Shown piece after piece: positions 58,099 to 64,000 of a stretch of 64,000 nt of DNA. The translations under genes were made by a program, and so were the position numbers. Origin of the DNA: Tropicibacter alexandrii (GTDB taxonomy: Bacteria > Pseudomonadota > Alphaproteobacteria > Rhodobacterales > Rhodobacteraceae); contig NZ_RCTZ02000019.1 in the NCBI RefSeq assembly GCF_003667315.2, positions 17,089-81,088 of the forward strand, in the 5' to 3' direction. Below the pieces are notes generated by a model, which saw nothing but the letters and a program-made list of their open reading frames with translations, was not told the origin of the DNA and did no database searches. Within the stretch, counting starts at the first letter, position 1; every line of letters starts with the position of its first letter.

Positions 58099-59475
58099 TT
58101 AATTAGCTGCGGGCAGCATCTTGCCCGGGTTCAGGATGCCTTGCGGGTCGAGCGCCTGCTTGATCGCGCGCATGTAGCCCACGGCGGGGCCGTGTTCGGT
58201 GTGCATGAAGCTTTGCTTGCCGATGCCGATGCCATGCTCGCCGCTGACCGTGCCGCCAAGGCGCAGCGCGGTGTCGCCAAGCGCATGGGTGAATTCATGC
58301 GCGCGGGCCATCTCATCTGGATCGTTCGGGTTGACCGACAGCCCGGCGTGGAAATTGCCGTCGCCCACATGGCCAACGATGGTCGCCGTCAGGCCAAGCC
58401 TTTCGGCATCGCGTTGGGATTGCGTCACCGCCTCGGCCAGTTTCGAGATCGGCACACAGACATCGGTGGGCCAGATATGCCCGCCATTGCCCAAAGCGGC
58501 GCTGGCGTAGTGGGCCGAGTGGCGCATCTTCCACAGGGCGTTGCGGTCCTCGGTGGTGGTGGCGGTCTGCCAGCCGGTCGCGCCAAATTCCTCGGCGATG
58601 GTCTCGAATGCCTCGACCTGTTCCGCGACGCTGCCGGGCGAGCCGGTGAATTCGAGGAACAGGTGGGGTTTTTCCGGCAGGCCCGCCTTGGCATAGGTGT
58701 TAAAGCCGCGCACCATCATGTGGTCGAGCAACTCGATCCGCGCCATGGGGATGCCGGACTGGATCGTCAGGATCACGCAATTCACCGCGTCCTCGACCGT
58801 CTCGAACCGGCAGGTGGCGGCGTTGATGGCCTCGGGCTGGCCTTGGAGTTTCAGCGTCAGTTCGGTGATGATGCCCAAGGTGCCCTCGGAGCCGATCAGC
58901 AGGTGGGTCAGGTCATAGCCGGTGGAGGATTTGCGCGCGCGCGTCCCGGTGCGGATGATCGTGCCATCGGCCATCACCGCCTCCAGCGCGAGGATGTTTT
59001 CGCGCATGGTGCCATAGCGCACGGCGGTGGTGCCAGACGCGCGGGTCGCGGCCATGCCCCCGATCGAGGCATCGGCCCCGGGATCGACCGGAAAGAACAG
59101 GCCGGTGGTGCGCAGCTCCTCGTTCAGTCGGAGGCGGGTGATGCCGGGCTGGACGGTGCAGAGCAGGTCCTCGGGCGTGACGTCGAGCAGGCGGTTCATG
59201 CGCGACATATCCAGACTGACCCCGCCATGCAGCGCCAGATGCTGGCCTTCCAAAGACGAGGCCGCGCCATAAGGCGTGATCGGCGTGCCGTGGCGCGCGC
59301 AGATATGGACGATCTGGCTGACTTCCTCGGTCGTGTCGGGCCATGCCACGGCGTCGGGGGGCGTGTTGGGGTAATAGGTCTCGTTCTGGCCATGCAGCGT
59401 GCGTTCTGCGTCTGTGGTGGACAGGCGGTCGCCCAAAAGGGCGCGCAGCTCGGCGATGGCGGCGTCATGTGCCAT
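58099..59475 (-). CDS. FAD-binding oxidoreductase (D-lactate/glycolate dehydrogenase GlcD type)
   Basis: This 458-residue flavoprotein has a PCMH-type FAD domain (HGTPITPYGAASSLEGQHLA, GADASIGGMAATRASGTTAV, LTHLLIGSEGTLGIITELTL) and a C-terminal FAD-oxidase domain ending with GTVSGEHGIGIGKQ, where the conserved His sits. Members oxidise D-2-hydroxy acids such as D-lactate, glycolate or sugar acids and feed the electron chain. It overlaps the lysE-like gene by 11 bases. Confidence 0.9.
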   Translation of the reverse strand: MAHDAAIAELRALLGDRLSTTDAERTLHGQNETYYPNTPPDAVAWPDTTEEVSQIVHICARHGTPITPYGAASSLEGQHLALHGGVSLDMSRMNRLLDVTPEDLLCTVQPGITRLRLNEELRTTGLFFPVDPGADASIGGMAATRASGTTAVRYGTMRENILALEAVMADGTIIRTGTRARKSSTGYDLTHLLIGSEGTLGIITELTLKLQGQPEAINAATCRFETVEDAVNCVILTIQSGIPMARIELLDHMMVRGFNTYAKAGLPEKPHLFLEFTGSPGSVAEQVEAFETIAEEFGATGWQTATTTEDRNALWKMRHSAHYASAALGNGGHIWPTDVCVPISKLAEAVTQSQRDAERLGLTATIVGHVGDGNFHAGLSVNPNDPDEMARAHEFTHALGDTALRLGGTVSGEHGIGIGKQSFMHTEHGPAVGYMRAIKQALDPQGILNPGKMLPAAN

Positions 59476-60067
59476 TGGTTTTCAGTCCCGAATACAGGGC
59501 CAGCACCACGACAAGCAGCATGGAAATGGCCATGAGGATGTTGATGCGCCGCTGCGCGGCGTCGGAAAGGTTCAGCCGGTGCAGGCTGGCACCCGCATAA
59601 AGCCAGCCCAGATGGATCGGTATCCAGATCGCGTTGACGATCAAGAGCTTGGCGATGGTCTCGAAAACGAGGCTGTCGGCAAAGGGAAAGCCCGCAAAGA
59701 GCGTGGTGTTGACCGCGTAGGCCTTGGGGTTGATCGCTTGCAAGGCGATCCCGGCGAGGATCGCGGGGGGCGCTTTCGCCTCGATGAAGGCGATGCGCGA
59801 CCCGGCAAAGGCGATCCGGGAGGCGAGGTAGATCAGGTAGCCGATGGAGGCGACCATCAGCACGGTGCGGATCACCGGCACGGACAGGACGATGGCCGCG
59901 ACGCCCGAGATCACTGCGAGCGCGACCAGATTCGTGCCGATGAACAGGCCGGTGACATAGCGCAGCCCGGGCCGGAACCCGTAGGCCGCGCCCAGCCCGG
60001 CGGTCGACAGCACGCCCGGACCGGGCGTGATGATCAGGAAAAACACGGCGGCGGCAAAGGTCAGCAC
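59465..60067 (-). CDS. LysE-family translocator
   Basis: This 200-residue inner-membrane protein has about six helices and the LysE/RhtB pattern: AAVFFLIITPGPGVLSTAGL near the start, LGAAYGFRPGLRYVTGLFIG, and QAINPKAYAVNTTLFAGFPF in the middle. Such proteins export amino acids or related metabolites. It is the first gene of the five-gene minus operon (lysE, glcD-like, FAH, kdgK, denD). No uptake system is visible nearby, so this is the only transporter of the locus. Confidence 0.88.
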   Translation of the reverse strand: MLTFAAAVFFLIITPGPGVLSTAGLGAAYGFRPGLRYVTGLFIGTNLVALAVISGVAAIVLSVPVIRTVLMVASIGYLIYLASRIAFAGSRIAFIEAKAPPAILAGIALQAINPKAYAVNTTLFAGFPFADSLVFETIAKLLIVNAIWIPIHLGWLYAGASLHRLNLSDAAQRRINILMAISMLLVVVLALYSGLKTNGT

Positions 60068-60135
60068 GGGCTGTCCTCTTGGGTCGGGTGCATGTCAGTT
60101 GTCCTCCCACGGGGCGGGTTGCATCGCGCCTCATT

Positions 60136-60145
60136 TGGTATACCA
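60136..60145. promoter_or_regulatory. TGGTATACCA operator core (GntR/FadR-type)
   Basis: TTTGGTATACCATTT, with the 10-bp palindrome TGGTATACCA at its core, lies in the 156-base divergent gap between the lysE-led minus operon and the SDR-led plus operon. It matches the site at 52046. One regulator could control all three operons. Confidence 0.62.
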
Positions 60146-60223
60146 TTTGCGATGAAACGGGTTGAGACCCGGAATGTCAACGCCTCGCGGCGGAGGAAAA
60201 CGCGGGGCGTGAGGGGAGGATAC

Positions 60224-60985
60224 ATGCAGCTATTCGATCTGAGCGGGCGCCGGGCGCTTGTGACCGGATCTTCGATGGGGATCGGTCGGGCGCTGGCCGA
60301 AGGGCTGGCGCAGGCCGGTGCATCGCTGGTTCTGAACGCCCGCAACGCGGACCGCTTGGGCGAGGCGGCGGATGCCCTGCGCGCGCAGGGCCACACGGTC
60401 GAGACGCTGGTCTTCGACGTGACCGATGCCGAAGGCGTGCGGACGGCGATCGACGGGTTCGAGGCGGCGCATGGCGCGATCGACATTCTGGTGAACAATG
60501 CGGGGATGCAGCACCGCACACCCTTGGAGGATTTCCCGGCGGATGCGTTCGACACGCTGATGCGGACCAATGTGAACTCGGTGTTCTACGTGGGGCAGGC
60601 GGTGGCGCGGCACATGATAGGGCGCAAGCGCGGCAAGATCATCAACATCGCCTCGGTGCAGACGGCCTTGGCCCGACCCGGCATTGCGCCCTACACCACG
60701 TCCAAGGGCGCCGTGGCCAACCTGACCAAGGGCATGGCGACCGATTGGGCCAAGTACGGATTGAACTGCAACGCCATTGCGCCGGGCTATTTCGACACGC
60801 CGCTGAACAAGGCGCTGGTCGAGGACCCGGAGTTCTGCGCTTGGCTGGAAAAGCGCACGCCTGCCGGGCGCTGGGGGCAGGTCGAGGAACTGGTGGGGGC
60901 CTGTGTATTTCTCGCCTCGGATGGGGCGAGTTTCGTCAATGGGCATACGCTGTTCGTGGATGGCGGGATCACCGCCAGCCTTTGA
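60224..60985 (+). CDS. SDR, gluconate 5-dehydrogenase-like
   Basis: This 253-residue SDR starts at 60224 behind GAGGGGAGG. It has the classical TGSSMGIGRALAEGLAQAG loop, NNAG at 91-94, Ser144, Tyr157 and Lys161 (YTTSKGAV) and a C-terminal FVDGGITASL. The start MQLFDLSGRRALVTG and the AMA-type end resemble gluconate 5-dehydrogenase (Ga5DH/IdnO), which interconverts gluconate and 5-ketogluconate. Other sugar-acid dehydrogenases are possible. It is the first gene of a three-gene plus operon with an HIBADH-like and a PhyH-like gene. Confidence 0.88.
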   Translation: MQLFDLSGRRALVTGSSMGIGRALAEGLAQAGASLVLNARNADRLGEAADALRAQGHTVETLVFDVTDAEGVRTAIDGFEAAHGAIDILVNNAGMQHRTPLEDFPADAFDTLMRTNVNSVFYVGQAVARHMIGRKRGKIINIASVQTALARPGIAPYTTSKGAVANLTKGMATDWAKYGLNCNAIAPGYFDTPLNKALVEDPEFCAWLEKRTPAGRWGQVEELVGACVFLASDGASFVNGHTLFVDGGITASL

Positions 60986-61070
60986 TCAGGACAGGCAGTT
61001 ACCCTCCGAGCATTGCTTGGAGTGACCCTGATCCCACCTACACATCACGTTTCGCGAGGGAGGAAGCGAT

Positions 61071-61991
61071 ATGAGCGACAAACCGGTGATCGGTTTCATC
61101 GGCGTGGGCCTGATGGGCCACGGCATGGCCAAGAACATCGTCGAGAAGGGCTATCCCCTTGTCATCAAGGGCAATCGCAACCGCCAGCCGGTTGACGATC
61201 TGGTCGGCCGTGGCGCGACCGAGGTCGCGACCCCGCGCGAAATGGCCGAGCAATGCGACATCATCCACCTGTGCCTGTCGAACTCGCCGCAGATCGAGGC
61301 GGTCTATGCGGGGGAGGATGGCCTTTTGGCCGGGGCGCGTCCGGGCCTGATCGTTATCGACACCTCGACCGCCGACCCGACCTCGACCATGCGCTTGGCC
61401 GAGGCCTTGGCGGAAAAGGGCGGCAGCCTCGTCGATGCGCCCTTGGGGCGGACCCCGAAAGAGGCGGAGGCGGGCACGCTGGACGCAATGGTTGGCGCCT
61501 CGCCCGAGGATTTCGCCAAGGTTCTGCCGGTGATCGAATGCTGGGCCGGCAACATCAACCACGTGGGCGAGACCGGCGCGGGCCACAAGATGAAGTTGCT
61601 GATGAACCTCATCGCCATGTCCTATGCCGCGCTTTATGCCGAGGCGACGGTGCTGGGGGCGAAGGTCGGGATCTCGCCGCAGACCGTTCAGAAGGTGATC
61701 GGCTCGTCCCGCCTGTCGAACGGTTTTTTCGACACGTTCATGAATTACACCGTCGACCGCAACAAGGATGCGCACAAGTTCAGCATCGCCAATGCGGCGA
61801 AGGATGTGCGCTATGCCAATGCCATGGCGGCGGATGCGGGCGCGCTGACGCTGATCGCGTCCGCGACGCGGCAGTATTTCAGCCATGTGGAGGCCATCGG
61901 GCATGGCGAGGATTACGTGCCGTGGATTGGCGACCATATCGGTCGCCTGAACGGCATCGACATGGAAGCCGAGGTCGCAAAAGGAAATTGA
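61071..61991 (+). CDS. Beta-hydroxyacid dehydrogenase (HIBADH/LtnD family)
   Basis: This 306-residue NAD(P) enzyme starts at 61071 behind GAGGGAGG. It has the Rossmann loop GFIGVGLMGHGMAKNIVEKG, the substrate-binding region DAPLGRTPKEAEAGTLDAMV and the catalytic Lys175 in GHKMKLLMN. Family members include 3-hydroxyisobutyrate dehydrogenase, tartronate semialdehyde reductase and L-threonate dehydrogenase. The denD- and kdgK-like genes on the divergent strand favour a sugar-acid substrate such as threonate (inference). Confidence 0.88.
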   Translation: MSDKPVIGFIGVGLMGHGMAKNIVEKGYPLVIKGNRNRQPVDDLVGRGATEVATPREMAEQCDIIHLCLSNSPQIEAVYAGEDGLLAGARPGLIVIDTSTADPTSTMRLAEALAEKGGSLVDAPLGRTPKEAEAGTLDAMVGASPEDFAKVLPVIECWAGNINHVGETGAGHKMKLLMNLIAMSYAALYAEATVLGAKVGISPQTVQKVIGSSRLSNGFFDTFMNYTVDRNKDAHKFSIANAAKDVRYANAMAADAGALTLIASATRQYFSHVEAIGHGEDYVPWIGDHIGRLNGIDMEAEVAKGN

Positions 61992-61998
61992 GGGCTGG

Positions 61999-62022
61999 CC
62001 CCGCGCAAGGCGCGGGGTTTTT
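61999..62022 (+). terminator. Rho-independent terminator or attenuator
   Basis: A perfect 8-bp stem CCCCGCGC/GCGCGGGG with a 3-base loop is followed by TTTTT. It lies 7 bases after the HIBADH-like stop and only 17 bases before the next start, so it would limit read-through into the PhyH-like gene. Confidence 0.75.
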
Positions 62023-62038
62023 CCTTGGGAGGGGAAAG

Positions 62039-62929
62039 ATGCTGACCCAGCAGGACAAGACGTTTTATGCCGAACATGGGTATCTTAAGGTGGAGGGCGT
62101 CTTGACGCCCGAAGAACTGGACGAGACCCGGGCGATCACCGAGAGGATGATCGAGGCCTCGCGCAGCGTGACCGCCAGCGATGACCGCTTCGACCTGGAC
62201 AAGGGCCACGGGCCGGACACTCCGCGTCTGACGCGGATCAAGCTGCCGCATAAGCAGGACGCGTTCTTTTGGCGTCTGCTGACGCAGTCGCGGATCACGC
62301 AGGTCCTGACCGACCTGTTGGGGCCGGATACGATCATCAACACGTCGAAGCTGAACACCAAGGCGCCGGGCGGGGGCGCGGCGGTGGAATGGCATCAGGA
62401 CTGGGCCTTCTACCCGGCGACGAATGACGACCTTCTGGCCTTTGGCGTGATGCTGGAGGATGTGGATGAGGCCAACGGGCCGTTGATGGTCATTCCGGGC
62501 AGCCATCGCGGCCCGGTGCTGAGCCACCATCATGATGGGCAGTTCTGCGGGGCGGTGGATGCCGACGATCCGCTGTTTCAGCGCGACAAGGCCGTGACCC
62601 TGACCGGCAAGGCGGGCGACATGACCGTGCATCACGTGCGCATCCTGCACGGCTCCGCGCCCAACTCGTCCGAGAGGGCGCGCAAGATCCTGTTCTATGA
62701 ATGCGCCGCTGCGGATGCCTGGCCCTTGCTGGGGGCGTCGTCCTATATCCATGGGCTGGGGCAGCGCGGCTTCTTCGAGGATTTGCAGGACAGGGTCATC
62801 ACCGGCCAGCCCTGCTACACGCCGCGGCTGGAGCAGGTGCCGGTGCGGATGCCCCTGCCACCGGCGCGGGACAACACGTCGATCTTCAAAACGCAGGAGC
62901 TTGGTGGCGCGAAGAGCGCGTTTGGATAG
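62039..62929 (+). CDS. Phytanoyl-CoA dioxygenase family protein
   Basis: This 296-residue protein starts at 62039 behind GGGAGGGG. It is a 2-oxoglutarate/Fe(II) oxygenase of the PhyH family. Iron ligands are His119 and Asp121 in EWHQDWAF and probably His204 in ILHGSAPNSS; Arg214 could hold 2-oxoglutarate. N-terminal FYAEHGYLKVEGVLTPEELD and MVIPGSHRGPV are typical. Members hydroxylate very different small molecules, so the substrate is unknown; a sugar acid or N-methylated compound is possible. The gene ends at palindrome cluster C. Confidence 0.88.
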   Translation: MLTQQDKTFYAEHGYLKVEGVLTPEELDETRAITERMIEASRSVTASDDRFDLDKGHGPDTPRLTRIKLPHKQDAFFWRLLTQSRITQVLTDLLGPDTIINTSKLNTKAPGGGAAVEWHQDWAFYPATNDDLLAFGVMLEDVDEANGPLMVIPGSHRGPVLSHHHDGQFCGAVDADDPLFQRDKAVTLTGKAGDMTVHHVRILHGSAPNSSERARKILFYECAAADAWPLLGASSYIHGLGQRGFFEDLQDRVITGQPCYTPRLEQVPVRMPLPPARDNTSIFKTQELGGAKSAFG

Positions 62930-62933
62930 GGGG

Positions 62934-63029
62934 CAAGGCGCTTCGAAGCGCCTTGAAAAAAGCGCCTTCGAAGGCGCTTGAAACGCAAATTCGAATTTGC
63001 GTGGACCAAGGCCCTTCGAAGGGCCTTGG
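62934..63029. repeat. Palindrome cluster C (four TTCGAA palindromes)
   Basis: Four perfect palindromes, all centred on TTCGAA, are at 62934-62955 (22 bp), 62960-62979 (20 bp), 62983-63002 (20 bp) and 63006-63029 (24 bp). The cluster fills the convergent gap between the PhyH-like gene and the class III aminotransferase. The first contains the whole 20-bp palindrome 29811-29830 of cluster B, and the core of the second matches 29833-29856; the third has a unique AT-rich arm. Confidence 0.88.
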
Positions 63030-63037
63030 CACCGCTC

Positions 63038-64000
63038 TTACCCCAGCACCTCCTTCACCGCCTGCGCGGTCTTTCCGACGACTTCGTCGGCCTCCGCCCG
63101 CGTCAGGCAGAAGGGTGGGGCGAAGCCCAGAATGTCGCCCTGCGGCATCGCCCGCGCGATCACGCCGCGCTCCAGCAAGGCCGCCGCGACCCGCGGGCCG
63201 ACCTTTTCGCTCGCGTCGAAGAAGACACGCCCCTCGCGGCCCTTCACGAATTCCACCGCGCAGATCATGCCCTCGCCGCGCACCTCGCCGACATTCACAT
63301 GCCCGCCCACCGCATCGCGCATCGCGGCGTTGAAGTAGCCGCCGATCTCGCCCGCCGCATCGACCAGACCCAGCGCGTCGATCAGCTTCAGGTTCGCGAC
63401 CCCCGCCGCCGCCCCGATCGGGTGCGCCGAGTAGGTCCAGCCGTGGCCAATCGGGCCGTTCTCATCGGTGCCCTGCTCCAGCACGGCCCACATCTTGTCC
63501 GACACGATCGACCCGGACAACGGCGCGTAGGCCGAGGTCAAGCCCTTGGCAATCGTGATCAAATCCGGCTTCAGCCCGTAATGCTCCGACCCGAACATGG
63601 ACCCAAGCCGCCCGAACCCGGTCACCACCTCGTCGGCGATCAACAGGATGTCGTGGCGCGCCAGCACCTCTTGGATGGCGGCCCAGTAGCCCGCGGGCGG
63701 CGGCACGATGCCCCCGGTGCCCAGCACCGGCTCGCCGATGAAGGCCGCGATCGTGTCGGCCCCTTCGCGGGCGATCAACGCCTCCAACTCGGCCACGCAA
63801 TGCGCGACGAAGCCGGCCTCGTCCAGATCCAGATCATCGCGGCGGAAATAATACGGCGCCTCGGTGTGGATCACCTGAGACAGCGGCAGGTCGAACTTCT
63901 TGTGGAACAGCTCAAGGCCCGTCAGCGACCCGGTCATCAGGCCCGAGCCGTGATAGCCGCGCCAGCGCGAGATGATCTTCTTCTTCTGCGGCAGGCCGCG
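63038..64000 (-). CDS. Class III (omega) aminotransferase, C-terminal part (truncated by window edge)
   Basis: The last 320 residues are present; the N-terminus lies beyond the window. The visible part begins [20 protein letters not shown], followed by [36 protein letters not shown] with the PLP-binding Asp, and the PLP lysine in [35 protein letters not shown] is typical of omega-amino acid and polyamine aminotransferases. Possible donors are putrescine, beta-alanine or gamma-aminobutyrate. Its stop is 8 bases from cluster C, which probably ends its transcript. Confidence 0.9.
   Translation of the reverse strand, partial: RGLPQKKKIISRWRGYHGSGLMTGSLTGLELFHKKFDLPLSQVIHTEAPYYFRRDDLDLDEAGFVAHCVAELEALIAREGADTIAAFIGEPVLGTGGIVPPPAGYWAAIQEVLARHDILLIADEVVTGFGRLGSMFGSEHYGLKPDLITIAKGLTSAYAPLSGSIVSDKMWAVLEQGTDENGPIGHGWTYSAHPIGAAAGVANLKLIDALGLVDAAGEIGGYFNAAMRDAVGGHVNVGEVRGEGMICAVEFVKGREGRVFFDASEKVGPRVAAALLERGVIARAMPQGDILGFAPPFCLTRAEADEVVGKTAQAVKEVLG

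Noticed and set aside
3863..63029. CRISPR array as an explanation of the repeated TTCGAA elements
   Set aside because: Units differ in sequence, are palindromic, occur in groups of four with spacers of only 2-8 bases, except around the short hairpin in cluster B, and have no cas genes nearby.

Overview
The window is GC-rich, densely packed DNA with Shine-Dalgarno-led genes, many ATGA start/stop overlaps, TRAP transporters, IclR, MarR and TetR catabolic regulators and a Hint-domain protein. This points to an alphaproteobacterium of the Rhodobacteraceae/Roseobacteraceae type, a metabolic generalist. Almost the whole window is catabolic gene clusters with their transporters and regulators. I see no rRNA, tRNA, CRISPR array, phage or insertion sequence. 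Both ends cut a gene.

Layout. (1) 1-3851: an intradiol ring-cleavage dioxygenase (partial, minus) divergent from a plus operon of SCP2-like protein, alpha/beta hydrolase, beta-keto acid cleavage enzyme (BKACE) and a two-subunit CoA-transferase; probably an aromatic-ring pathway ending in an unusual way. (2) 4244-9217: two paralogous chemoreceptors. (3) 9812-18830: an Lrp-type regulator, then an IclR divergon. On one side are IclR, SCPx-type thiolase, acyl-CoA ligase and a PCC/DUF296 protein; on the other a DctPQM TRAP transporter and an SDR. Two matching operator-like palindromes lie between them. (4) 18982-25247: MprF, an M20 amidohydrolase and an atypical transketolase with a structured leader. 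(5) 25276-37401: a complete reductive pyrimidine-degradation locus. An 11-gene minus operon runs from a perfect RutR box to a palindromic terminator and encodes N-carbamoyl-beta-alanine amidohydrolase, dihydropyrimidinase, a THI5-type ABC transporter and several small unexplained genes. Beside it are rutR and the dihydropyrimidine dehydrogenase genes preT-preA. (6) 37671-41699: a GGDEF-EAL protein and a CheB-CheR-like fusion whose esterase domain looks dead. (7) 41778-51657: a DadA-type oxidase, then an aromatic/phenylpropanoid cluster (FAH hydrolase, DUF3237, flavin monooxygenase, amidohydrolase, MarR, crotonase, feruloyl-CoA synthase, acyl-CoA dehydrogenase). (8) 52098-62929: an aminotransferase/2-hydroxyacid dehydrogenase pair, a Hint protein and two divergent sugar-acid operons (DenD-, KdgK-, FAH-, GlcD-, LysE-like; SDR, HIBADH-like, PhyH-like). 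Two TTTGGTATACCA sites connect these promoters. (9) 63038-64000: a partial class III aminotransferase.

The most unusual signal is not a gene. Three intergenic clusters (3863-3959, 29811-29903, 62934-63029) each hold four perfect or near-perfect palindromes. Ten of the twelve are 20-24 bp and centred on TTCGAA, with arms that differ between copies yet stay self-complementary. A second family of roughly 26-bp palindromes with the arm GTAGGATGGG or GTAGGGCGGG punctuates gene 3' ends and several times supplies the stop codon.
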